A stretch of 30,830 bases of DNA from JAVBJV01 sp031546815 (GCA_031546815.1 JAVBJV010000038.1:1-30830), one strand, 5' to 3'; positions 15,562 through 22,859 are shown, counted from the stretch's first letter. Program-made: numbers and translations. Notes: generated from the sequence alone by a model not told the origin.

Positions 15562-15968
15562 AGCGCATTATCCTGCTGCTGACCGCCCTACTGCCGCTGG
15601 CGGGGTGTGGTGATTGCCTAAAATTCAGCCCCATGGGCGGCGGTGGTAGCTGCTCGACAGCCGAGGGGGTCGGCACTGGCCTTCTGTTGTTGCCGCTATT
15701 GCCCGTTGCGGTGGTCGTTGCGCCTTTTGTAATGGCAGAGTCGGCGGCAAATTCCGCACCGCGCCCTGCATCGCCGCGCCCAGCACCCGCGCGTTCATCG
15801 CCTGCATCGGCAGCAACGCCAGCCCAGCAAGTCAGCGCTGTACGCGACTGCCGTTCAGGCCAGGCATGTGTGGTACGCGTCTCCTGCCCACCCAGTGTGG
15901 CGCGGTGCGATATTCCCAGCATCAACCGGTCTTGCCCGGGAGGACAGCAATGTATTTTTCCGGGCTGA
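15558..15968 (+). CDS. Cys-rich lipoprotein paralogue 2, unknown function
   Basis: A 136-aa predicted lipoprotein with a compact signal peptide MKRIILLLTALLPLAGC. The +2 residue is glycine, which does not signal inner-membrane retention under the Asp+2 rule, so outer-membrane sorting is likely. The mature part repeats the family plan: CGDCLKFS, SCSTAEGVGT, a hydrophobic stretch (LLLLPLLPVAVVVAPFVM), a Pro/Ala/Ser linker, then the cysteine domain AVRDCRSGQACVVRVSCPP with C-D-I-P-S-I-N-R-S-C and G-Q-Q-C-I-F. It ends shortly after the last cysteine (FPG), while its siblings carry a few more residues. It is coupled to its neighbours: the start overlaps the previous stop by 4 nt with AGGTGG upstream, and its last 19 nt overlap the next gene. 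Function is unknown. Confidence 0.82.
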   Translation: MKRIILLLTALLPLAGCGDCLKFSPMGGGGSCSTAEGVGTGLLLLPLLPVAVVVAPFVMAESAANSAPRPASPRPAPARSSPASAATPAQQVSAVRDCRSGQACVVRVSCPPSVARCDIPSINRSCPGGQQCIFPG

Positions 15969-16363
15969 AACGCTTTCCCCTGTTGCTTGCCGCCCTGCTG
16001 CCGCTTGCCGGGTGTGGCAATTGTCTCAACCCCTTTGGCGGATCCTGCTCGACTGCCGAGGGGATCGGTACGGGTGTGCTGCTGGCCCCTGTTGTTGTGG
16101 TGGCGCTGCCCTTCCTTGCGGTTTACGCCGCAGCGGATGCCATTGGTGACGCGGCCGATTCCAGCGGCAGCACGCCCGCGCCCCGTCCGCGCCCTGTGCC
16201 CAGCGCTGCTCAGCCCTCTGCCGTGCGTGAGTGCCGCCCGGGCGAGGCAAGCTGTGTGATCCGGGTATCCTGCCCGCCCGGCACAGAGCGGTGCGCGGTC
16301 CCCAGCATCAATCAGTCCTGCCCCAGCGGACAGCGCTGTGAATTCCGGGTGCCGCGGCCATGA
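15950..16363 (+). CDS. Cys-rich lipoprotein paralogue 3, unknown function
   Basis: A 137-aa predicted lipoprotein. The ATG at 15950 lies inside the 3' end of the previous gene in another frame and has a near-consensus GGGAGGA ribosome site. The signal is MYFSGLKRFPLLLAALLPLAGC, and the mature part opens CGNCLNPFGGSCSTAEGIGT. A hydrophobic segment (VLLAPVVVVALPFLAVYAAA), a Pro-rich linker (PAPRPRPVPSAAQP) and the six-cysteine domain AVRECRPGEASCVIRVSCPP, C-A-V-P-S-I-N-Q-S-C and C-E-F follow. It resembles paralogue 1 most in the C-terminal domain. The stop overlaps the start of the following gene (ATGA at 16360). No known domain is recognised. Confidence 0.83.
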   Translation: MYFSGLKRFPLLLAALLPLAGCGNCLNPFGGSCSTAEGIGTGVLLAPVVVVALPFLAVYAAADAIGDAADSSGSTPAPRPRPVPSAAQPSAVRECRPGEASCVIRVSCPPGTERCAVPSINQSCPSGQRCEFRVPRP

Positions 16364-17157
16364 AGCGGATTGCTCAGCTATGCGCGGTGCTTCTGTCGCT
16401 AACCGGTTGTGTGAGTAACCGGGACATTGCCTGGGCGCCGTTCTATCCCATAGCGGCGCTTGGCGATGCGCTGGAGTCCGGACGCGCTGCACGCCGGTCG
16501 GCGGCGCAGGATGCTGCGCAGGATCAGCTCAACAACGAACGCCAGGCGTACCGGCAGGCTGCCCAGCCTGAAGGTGCGTCGCTTGAGACGCTGCGCCAGT
16601 GCGTGCTGCGCTGCGGGTATGTGTTCGAGCAGCTGCCAAGAGCGTTTGAGGAACAGCGAGTCCGCAATTATGCGGATTTTGCGCTGCAATATGATGCGGC
16701 GCGCAGACTGGTGGCGCGGGTCGGTGCGTCCCCGGCACCGGATGATGTGCTGGCGTTGATGGTTGCGCAGACTGTGCTGTCTCTGGACGGATCGTCGGGA
16801 AGCTGGCGGGCCGATACCAGCCGCGCTCCCGCTTTGCGCGCCATCCTGCAACGCCCGGATTTTATCACGCTCTATGCGCGGAGCGACTGGTTCCGGGACG
16901 CGCAGGGTATTCACACCTTGCAGTCGCTGGTGGGAAACGCGCGGGAAACAGCGGAGGTCGTCGTTCTCTATGCTGCGGTGCAGCGCCGAGGGGCTGCTGC
17001 TGCCACAGCCTTTTTCCAGAACTGCAAGGCTGAGTATACAGCGCTGTTTGGCCCGCGCGCGCATGATGCATACACGGCATGTCACGCCGCATATTTTCTT
17101 CACTATCAACGCACCGTCAGCCAGCCCATTTCCGCGCTCTGGCTGCGTGGGGCATGA
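16360..17157 (+). CDS. Lipoprotein of unknown function closing the array
   Basis: A 265-aa predicted lipoprotein (MKRIAQLCAVLLSLTGC) that does not share the cysteine domain of its three upstream neighbours. The mature part opens VSNRDIAWAPFYPIAALGDALESG, passes through a charged, probably helical stretch rich in Ala, Gln and Arg (about 42-70), and continues as a mostly alpha-helical domain. It contains CVLRCGYVFEQLP (about 82-94) and later NCKAEY and TACHAAYFLHYQ, so four mature cysteines besides the lipid-bearing one. I recognise no family. It overlaps the previous gene by 4 nt and so is translationally coupled, which suggests that it works with, or processes or scaffolds, the Cys-rich lipoproteins; this last point is inference. 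Confidence 0.8.
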   Translation: MKRIAQLCAVLLSLTGCVSNRDIAWAPFYPIAALGDALESGRAARRSAAQDAAQDQLNNERQAYRQAAQPEGASLETLRQCVLRCGYVFEQLPRAFEEQRVRNYADFALQYDAARRLVARVGASPAPDDVLALMVAQTVLSLDGSSGSWRADTSRAPALRAILQRPDFITLYARSDWFRDAQGIHTLQSLVGNARETAEVVVLYAAVQRRGAAAATAFFQNCKAEYTALFGPRAHDAYTACHAAYFLHYQRTVSQPISALWLRGA

Positions 17158-17214
17158 GGCGCTTGGGTCTAAACTATAGGCCGACGGTAACATCTGTTTT
17201 TTGGAGTAGTAGAA

Positions 17215-17343
17215 ATGCGGCATTTCTTGAATTTACTGATGCTGGGGGCAATATTCGCGTTGTCGGCCTGCTCCTGCGGAGCGTCAGCGACGTTTATCGA
17301 CCTGAATGTCTGTGCGGTTCAGATAGCGGTTGGAGTCGGTTGA
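17215..17343 (+). CDS. 42-aa mini-lipoprotein
   Basis: A very short gene: MRHFLNLLMLGAIFALSAC is a clean signal peptide with lipobox ALSAC, leaving a mature peptide of only 24 residues containing three cysteines (C-S-C at its start and N-V-C in the middle) and ending VAVGVG-like (QIAVGVG). GGAG lies 8 nt before the ATG. It sits 57 bp after the coupled lipoprotein operon on the same strand and ends 38 bp before zapE. Such small lipoproteins include entericidin-like peptides and lysis-type peptides, but the sequence does not let me choose. Moderate confidence because of size. Confidence 0.6.
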   Translation: MRHFLNLLMLGAIFALSACSCGASATFIDLNVCAVQIAVGVG

Positions 17344-17381
17344 TAATTGCCCCGGCCCGCGCGCCGGGCTAATTCAGCCTG

Positions 17382-18536
17382 ATGTCCGTTATACCGTCCT
17401 CGCCTCATGAAGGCCCGTTGCCCGCGTATCGCGCCCTGATTGCCGAGGGCACGATCACCGCCGACCCGTCGCAGCACTTTGCGATCGAGCGGTTTCAGGA
17501 TCTGTGGGTGAAGCTGCGCGGCTACGACCCGAAGCCGGGGCAGGAGGAGGGCGGTTTTCTCTCGCGTTTCTTCCGCAAGAAGCCGGTCGACGAAGCGCCG
17601 TCCGGCACGCCACAGGGCCTGTATCTGGTGGGCGAGGTGGGGCGCGGGAAATCCATGCTGATGGACCTGTTCTTCAGCACCGCCGACCTGCCGCGCAAGA
17701 AGCGCATCCATTTCCATCGCTTCATGCAGGACGCGCATGCGCGCATCTTCCGCTTCAAGCAGGCCAATCCCGGCAATGCCGACCCGATCCCCCCGCTGGC
17801 CGACGAGATTGCGGCCGAGGCAGCGTTGCTCTGCTTCGACGAATTCCAGGTGAACGACATTGCCGACGCGATGATCCTCGGCCGTCTGTTCGAGGCACTG
17901 TTCGAGCGTGGCGTGGTGATCGTCTCCACATCGAACACCGAACCGGACAAGCTGTTTCTGGGCCAGCCGGGGCGTGATGCGTTCCTGCCGTTCATTGCGA
18001 TGATCAAGCGGCGGCTGGACCTGTTGCTGATGGATGGTGCGCGGGATTACCGGCGCGGGCGCATCCACGGCCTGCCGACCTGGCACAGCCCCGTCGATGC
18101 ACGCGCCGCCGCTGCGCTGGATGCGGCGTTCGAGCAGCTGAGCGGCGAAAAACACGGCAAACGCGACACGCTGATCGTCAACGGGCGCGACTTCGTGATC
18201 CCGCAGGCCGCAAACGGCATCGCGCGGTTCGACTTCGAGACGTTGTGCGGGCAGCCGCTGGGCCCCGGCGATTATCTGGCGTTGGCCATTCATTTCGATG
18301 TGCTGGTACTGGATGGCATCCCCAAGCTTTCGCCCGATAATTTCGAGAAGGCGCGTCGCTTCATCACGCTGATCGATGCGTTGTACGACCACCGGGTGAA
18401 GCTGGTGGCCTCTGCCGAGGCCCCGCCGGACCACCTGCATACTGAAGGCCGCAACGCCAAGGCGTTCGAACGCACCGCCAGTCGTCTGGTGGAAATGCAG
18501 AGCCACGACTGGCTGGGGATGGAGCATTTGACGTAG
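17382..18536 (+). CDS. zapE: Cell division protein ZapE (AFG1-like ATPase)
   Basis: A 384-aa AFG1/ZapE-family ATPase. In E. coli ZapE associates with the Z-ring; the mitochondrial relative AFG1 acts in respiratory-complex quality control. The Walker A motif GEVGRGKS is at residues 84-91, followed by MLMDLFF. Walker B is LLCFDEFQVNDIADAM with D153-E154. The sensor region VVIVSTSNTEPDKLF and the AFG1-typical IPPLADEIAAE and HFDVLVLDGIP are present. Length is normal. No strong ribosome site precedes the ATG at 17382. A short GC hairpin (CCCGGC/GCCGGG, 17351-17368) lies in front of it. In many alphaproteobacteria zapE neighbours mdh and the suc genes, as here, so this marks the return to conserved gene order. 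Confidence 0.93.
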   Translation: MSVIPSSPHEGPLPAYRALIAEGTITADPSQHFAIERFQDLWVKLRGYDPKPGQEEGGFLSRFFRKKPVDEAPSGTPQGLYLVGEVGRGKSMLMDLFFSTADLPRKKRIHFHRFMQDAHARIFRFKQANPGNADPIPPLADEIAAEAALLCFDEFQVNDIADAMILGRLFEALFERGVVIVSTSNTEPDKLFLGQPGRDAFLPFIAMIKRRLDLLLMDGARDYRRGRIHGLPTWHSPVDARAAAALDAAFEQLSGEKHGKRDTLIVNGRDFVIPQAANGIARFDFETLCGQPLGPGDYLALAIHFDVLVLDGIPKLSPDNFEKARRFITLIDALYDHRVKLVASAEAPPDHLHTEGRNAKAFERTASRLVEMQSHDWLGMEHLT

Positions 18537-18581
18537 GGCCTCACTTGATCGCCCCGCCAGATCCCGCCTAAGCTTTCCGCA

Positions 18582-18736
18582 TCGACTGAGTGGCAACTAG
18601 GGTTCCGGGCGGTTCGCCGCTGCTGGACCGAGCGTTGCAGAAACCGCGGGCGTTCCGTGGCTGCACCCGAGGGACAAAAGCCCAGAGGCGGAGATGTCGA
18701 GATCAACCAGCGCCAATGGCGCATCAGGAGGTCTCG
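18582..18736 (+). ncRNA. ykkC-family riboswitch in leader of the DMT transporter gene
   Basis: The leader carries the hallmark ykkC core: ACTAGGGTTCC (18596-18606), GGACCGAGCG (18625-18634) and GGGACAAAAGCCC (18671-18683). The helices can be drawn by hand: P1a GCAAC (18593-18597) with GTTGC (18634-18638); GCGG-TTCG-CCGC (18609-18620) with outer TCC/GGA; and P3 CAG...CCGCGG-N5-CCGTGG...CTG (18638-18663). A P1 helix can form between 18582-18586 and 18696-18700. The last strand can instead extend into an 8-bp helix, 18697-18704 with 18730-18737, that covers part of the AGGAGG ribosome site and the first base of the ATG. This predicts translational control, with the ligand switching expression on. 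Class 1 members bind guanidine; variants bind ppGpp, PRPP or nucleotides. The core differs from the guanidine consensus GUCCGAGAG, so the ligand is open. Confidence 0.82.
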
Positions 18737-19612
18737 ATGACGCTCGCCTCGTTACTGCTGGTCATTCTTGCGGCCTTTATTCATGCAAGCTGGAATCTGC
18801 TCGCCAAGCGGGCCGCGCCGGTCGGGCCGGTGTTTGTCTTTGCCTATAATCTGGTGGCCTGCATCGCCTACGCGCCGTGGGTTATCTGGCTGCTCGCCAC
18901 GGGCAGCGGCATTGTCTGGAGCTGGATGGGCGTCGTCTGCATGCTGCTCAGTGGGGTGATCCATCTGGCCTACAGCCTTTGCCTGCAACGTGGATATCAG
19001 GTGGCCGACCTGTCGGTGGTCTATCCGGTGGCGCGTGGGACAGGGCCGATGCTCTCGACGTTCGGCGCTTTTCTTATCCTGGGGGAGGTGCCGACGGGGT
19101 CGGGGCTGCTCGGAATGCTGCTGGTGGTCGGCGGGATCGGGCTTATCGCAACGCAGGGCAATCTTGCGGCCTTCCGCCGGCCGGGCGGGATGGCAGGGGT
19201 GCGGTGGGGCGGCGCAACGGGTGGATTCATCGCATCCTATACAGTCGTCGATGCCTATGCGGTGAAGACGCTGGGTATCGCGCCCGTGGTGCTGGACTGG
19301 TTTTCGAACCTGTTGCGGTTCTTTCTGCTGGCGCCGCTGATCGCCGCTGATCCGCGCCGTGCGATCGATGCGATGCGCGGCTACTGGTGGATCGCGATTG
19401 GGGTCGGGCTGCTGTCGCCCTTGTCCTATCTGTTCGTGCTGATGGCGCTGACCTCGGGCGCGCCGCTCAGCCTGGTGGCCCCCATGCGCGAGATGTCGAT
19501 GATGGTCGGCGCGCTGATGGGCATGCTGGTCTTGCGCGAGGCGGTCGGGCCGTGGCGGCTGGCCGGATGCGGCGTTCTGATCGCCGGGGTCGTGCTGCTG
19601 TCGTCAGTTTAG
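18737..19612 (+). CDS. DMT superfamily (EamA) transporter
   Basis: A 291-aa inner-membrane transporter with about ten helices in two EamA repeats (roughly residues 3-135 and 152-290). Features include HASWNLLAKRAAP in helix 1, the family-typical LSVVYPVARGTGPMLS, and near the end MALTSGAPLSLVAPMREMSMMVGALMG. The ATG at 18737 has a strong AGGAGG at 18726-18731; the frame extends upstream through the riboswitch and that part is not coding. The substrate is unknown, but control by a ykkC-type leader suggests either a guanidinium-like or related small cation, or a metabolite whose export or uptake follows ppGpp or purine status. The gene lies between zapE and mdh. Confidence 0.9.
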   Translation: MTLASLLLVILAAFIHASWNLLAKRAAPVGPVFVFAYNLVACIAYAPWVIWLLATGSGIVWSWMGVVCMLLSGVIHLAYSLCLQRGYQVADLSVVYPVARGTGPMLSTFGAFLILGEVPTGSGLLGMLLVVGGIGLIATQGNLAAFRRPGGMAGVRWGGATGGFIASYTVVDAYAVKTLGIAPVVLDWFSNLLRFFLLAPLIAADPRRAIDAMRGYWWIAIGVGLLSPLSYLFVLMALTSGAPLSLVAPMREMSMMVGALMGMLVLREAVGPWRLAGCGVLIAGVVLLSSV

Positions 19613-19784
19613 GTGCCACCCCCTTATCCCCAAACGGGGATTGCCGTCGTAGATATTCGTCCGCTGGGCGAAGATGGGCCATCTTTACGCCGGGCTGAAG
19701 CCGGGTTAGACCGTCTCGCGCCTCTCCGGGCACCGGTGTGCCCGGTTGGTTCATTATTGTTTCCCGTCCCGGAAGGAATTTCCC
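19613..19784 (+). promoter_or_regulatory. mdh leader region with hairpins
   Basis: This 172-bp gap holds hairpins ATCCCC-N4-GGGGAT (about 19627-19642), AAGATGG-G-CCATCTT (19671-19685) and CCGGGCAC-CGGT-GTGCCCGG (19726-19745). The last is followed by a T-rich tract, so it may act as terminator of the transporter transcript or as a leader element for mdh. I cannot place a confident promoter. Confidence 0.4.
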
Positions 19785-20738
19785 ATGGCCCGCAAAAAGA
19801 TCGCCCTTATCGGGGCTGGCAATATCGGCGGCACGCTCGCCCATCTGATCGGTCTGAAAGAACTGGGCGACGTCGTTCTGTTCGACGTGTTCGGTGGCGT
19901 CGCAGCCGGCAAGGCGCTCGACATCATGCAGAGCGGCCCGGTCGACGGGTTCGATTCCGCCATGTCCGGCGGGTCCGACTATGCAGCCATCAAGGACGCG
20001 GACGTGGTGATCGTCACCGCCGGCTTCCCGCGTATGCCGGGTATGAGCCGCGACGATCTGGTGGCCAAGAATGCCGGCGTGATCGCCACGGTTGCGGAAG
20101 GTATCAAGACCTACTGCCCGAACGCGTTCGTCATCGTCATCACCAACCCGCTCGACGCGATGGTCTGGGTGATGCGCGAAAAGTCCGGTCTGCCGCACAA
20201 CAAGGTGGTCGGCATGGCAGGCGTGCTGGATTCGGCCCGCTTCCGTCTGTTCCTGGCGCAGGAATTCAACGTCAGCGTGGAAGACGTGACGGCCTTCGTG
20301 CTGGGCGGCCATGGCGATACGATGGTGCCGCTGACCCGCTATTCCACGGTGGCTGGTATTCCGGTTCCCGATCTTGTGAAGATGGGCTGGACCACGCAGG
20401 AAAAGGTCGACGCGATCTGCAACCGTACCGCGAATGGCGGCGGCGAAATCGTGAAGCTGCTGGAAAAGGGCAGTGCGTTCTACGCGCCGGCCACTTCGGC
20501 GATCGCGATGGCGGAAAGCTACCTGAAGGACAAGAAGCGCGTTCTCCCTTGCGCTGCTTGGCTGAAGGGGCAGTATGGTATCGACGGGCTGTACGTCGGC
20601 GTGCCGGTGGTTATCGGTGCGGGCGGCGTGGAGCGTATTGTGGAAATTGAACTCAACGCGGCGGAAAAGGCTGCATTCGAAAAGTCCTGCGCTTCGGTGC
20701 GCGAACTGCTCGATGCGTCCAAGAAGCTGGTTGGTTAA
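19785..20738 (+). CDS. mdh: Malate dehydrogenase (NAD)
   Basis: A 317-aa lactate/malate dehydrogenase-type enzyme converting malate to oxaloacetate in the TCA cycle. The NAD-binding motif ALIGAGNIGGTLAHL lies at 7-21. Malate specificity is suggested by ITAGFPRMPGMSRDDL (substrate arginines in R-M-P-G-M-S-R). NPLDAMVW and GMAGVLDSARFR follow, and the catalytic H176 sits in GGHGDTMVPL. The ATG at 19785 has GGAAGGA upstream; an in-frame earlier start at 19746 lacks support. It leads a unit with sucC (20-bp gap) and sucD. Confidence 0.97.
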   Translation: MARKKIALIGAGNIGGTLAHLIGLKELGDVVLFDVFGGVAAGKALDIMQSGPVDGFDSAMSGGSDYAAIKDADVVIVTAGFPRMPGMSRDDLVAKNAGVIATVAEGIKTYCPNAFVIVITNPLDAMVWVMREKSGLPHNKVVGMAGVLDSARFRLFLAQEFNVSVEDVTAFVLGGHGDTMVPLTRYSTVAGIPVPDLVKMGWTTQEKVDAICNRTANGGGEIVKLLEKGSAFYAPATSAIAMAESYLKDKKRVLPCAAWLKGQYGIDGLYVGVPVVIGAGGVERIVEIELNAAEKAAFEKSCASVRELLDASKKLVG

Positions 20739-20758
20739 AAACTAAGGAGCAAGGCCAC

Positions 20759-21955
20759 GTGAACATCCACGAATATCAGGCGAAGGAAGTCCTTCGGCGT
20801 TACGGCATTGCCGTTCTGGACGGGCATGTGGCCTGGACTCCGGAAGAAGCGGTCGAGGCAGCGAAGAAGCTGCCTGGCCCCGTCTATGTCGTGAAGTCGC
20901 AGATCCATGCGGGCGGCCGCGGTGCCGGTCGTTTCGCGGACGACCCGAACGGCAAGGGCGGCGTGCGCGTCGTGAAGTCGCTGGACGAAGTGAAGGCGGC
21001 GGCGGGCGCGATGCTGGGCCACACGCTGGTCACCAAGCAGACCGGCGCGGCGGGCAAGAAAGTCCACCGCATTTATGTTGAAGCGGGCTGCGACATTGCA
21101 CGCGAACTGTATCTGGGCCTGCTGGTCGACCGCGCTACCTCGCGCGTGACCATCATGGCGTCGACCGAAGGCGGGATGGAAATCGAGGAAGTGGCTGAAA
21201 ACCACCCCGAGAAAATCCTGAAGGTTGCGATCGACCCGGCGACCGGTGTGTCGGGCTTCCATGCCCGCAAACTGGCATTCGGTCTGAAGCTTGAAGGCAA
21301 GCAGATCGGCGCGTTCACGAAGTTCGTGACGGCGATGTACGAAGCGTTCATCGCGCTTGATTGCGCCATCGTCGAGATCAACCCGCTGGTTGTGACTGGC
21401 GCGGGCGATGTCGTCGCGCTGGATGCGAAGATGAACTTTGACGACAACGCGCTGTATCGCCACGCCGATATCGTGAAGCTGCGCGACGAAACCGAAGAAG
21501 ATCCCAAGGAACTGGAAGCCGCGAAGTTCGAACTGAACTACGTGGCGCTGGATGGCGTGATCGGCTGCATGGTGAACGGCGCGGGCCTGGCCATGGCAAC
21601 GATGGACATCATCAAGCTGTATGGATCCTCGCCTGCCAACTTCCTCGACGTCGGCGGTGGCGCGACGAAGGAACGTGTGACGGCGGCGTTCAAGATCATC
21701 CTGTCGGACCCGAAGGTCGAAGGCATTCTGGTCAACATCTTCGGTGGCATCATGCGCTGCGACGTGATCGCCGAGGGCGTTGTGGCGGCCGCGCGTGAAG
21801 TCAGCCTGAACGTGCCGCTGGTGGTGCGTCTGGAAGGGACCAACGTGGAACTGGGCAAGAAGATCCTGGCCGGTTCGGGCCTGCCGATCATCTCTGCCGA
21901 CAACCTTGCCGATGCCGCCGAAAAGGTGGTCAAGGCTGTGAAGGAGGCCGCATAA
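20759..21955 (+). CDS. sucC: Succinyl-CoA synthetase (ADP-forming) beta subunit
   Basis: A 398-aa ATP-grasp subunit that, with SucD, makes succinate, ATP and CoA from succinyl-CoA. The start is GTG with AAGGAG upstream, and the protein opens NIHEYQAKEVLRRYG, the standard SucC N-terminus. KSQIHAGGRGAGRF is the nucleotide-binding glycine-rich region, EINPLVV holds the metal/nucleotide contacts, and NIFGGIMRCDVIAEGVV lies in the C-terminal CoA-ligase domain. Its presence argues against a genus that replaced SucCD with the acetate-linked CoA-transferase AarC, as described for Acetobacter aceti. It is one base from sucD. Confidence 0.97.
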   Translation: MNIHEYQAKEVLRRYGIAVLDGHVAWTPEEAVEAAKKLPGPVYVVKSQIHAGGRGAGRFADDPNGKGGVRVVKSLDEVKAAAGAMLGHTLVTKQTGAAGKKVHRIYVEAGCDIARELYLGLLVDRATSRVTIMASTEGGMEIEEVAENHPEKILKVAIDPATGVSGFHARKLAFGLKLEGKQIGAFTKFVTAMYEAFIALDCAIVEINPLVVTGAGDVVALDAKMNFDDNALYRHADIVKLRDETEEDPKELEAAKFELNYVALDGVIGCMVNGAGLAMATMDIIKLYGSSPANFLDVGGGATKERVTAAFKIILSDPKVEGILVNIFGGIMRCDVIAEGVVAAAREVSLNVPLVVRLEGTNVELGKKILAGSGLPIISADNLADAAEKVVKAVKEAA

Positions 21956-21956
21956 C

Positions 21957-22832
21957 ATGGCCGTTCTCGTTGATAGCAACACCAAGGTCATCACCCAGGG
22001 CTTCACCGGTGCGCAGGGCACGTTCCATTCGGAACAGGCGCTGGCATACGGGACCAAGGTTGTGGGCGGCGTTACCCCCGGCAAGGGCGGCACGCTGCAT
22101 CTGAACCTGCCGGTGTTCGACACCGTGGCCGACGCAGTGGAAAAGACCGGGGCGACCGCATCCGCGATCTATGTGCCGCCGCCGTTCGCGGCGGACGCGA
22201 TCCTGGAAGCGATCGATGCGGAACTGCCGCTGATCGTCTGCATCACCGAAGGCATTCCGGTGCTCGACATGATCCGCGTGCGTCGTGCGCTCGAAGGGTC
22301 GAAGTCGCGTCTGATCGGGCCGAACTGTCCGGGCGTGATCACGCCGGATGCGTGCAAGATCGGCATCATGCCGGGGCACATCCATCGTCGCGGCAAGGTT
22401 GGCATCGTATCGCGTTCGGGCACACTGACCTATGAAGCCGTTGCGCAGACCACGGCGGCGGGCCTCGGCCAGTCGACCTGCGTCGGTATTGGTGGTGATC
22501 CGGTGAAGGGCACGGACTTCATTGAAGTGCTGGAAATGTTCCTGGCCGATCCCGAAACCGAAACCATCATCATGATCGGTGAAATCGGCGGGCAGAGCGA
22601 AATCGATGCGGCTGAATTCCTCGCCAGGAGCAAGGTGAAGAAGACCACGGTCGGCTTCATTGCGGGCGTCACGGCACCTCCGGGCCGTCGCATGGGTCAT
22701 GCGGGCGCGGTGATCTCGGGTGGCAAGGACACGGCGGACGCGAAGATGGATGCCATGCGCAGCGCGGGCATCTTCGTCGCCGACAGCCCGGCCTCGCTCG
22801 GCTCGACGATGGTCAAGGCGATGAAGAAGTAA
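21957..22832 (+). CDS. sucD: Succinyl-CoA synthetase alpha subunit
   Basis: A 291-aa CoA-binding subunit. The N-terminal CoA-binding fold contains TKVITQGFTGAQGTFHSEQAL. The phosphohistidine is H248 in RRMGHAGAVISGG. CITEGIPVLDM and GPNCPGVITP are further family signatures. The ribosome site AAGGAGG lies inside the end of sucC. A terminator follows 28 bp after the stop, ending the mdh-sucC-sucD unit. Confidence 0.97.
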   Translation: MAVLVDSNTKVITQGFTGAQGTFHSEQALAYGTKVVGGVTPGKGGTLHLNLPVFDTVADAVEKTGATASAIYVPPPFAADAILEAIDAELPLIVCITEGIPVLDMIRVRRALEGSKSRLIGPNCPGVITPDACKIGIMPGHIHRRGKVGIVSRSGTLTYEAVAQTTAAGLGQSTCVGIGGDPVKGTDFIEVLEMFLADPETETIIMIGEIGGQSEIDAAEFLARSKVKKTTVGFIAGVTAPPGRRMGHAGAVISGGKDTADAKMDAMRSAGIFVADSPASLGSTMVKAMKK

Positions 22833-22859
22833 ATTCGTCACTTCGCGTTAAGATGAATG

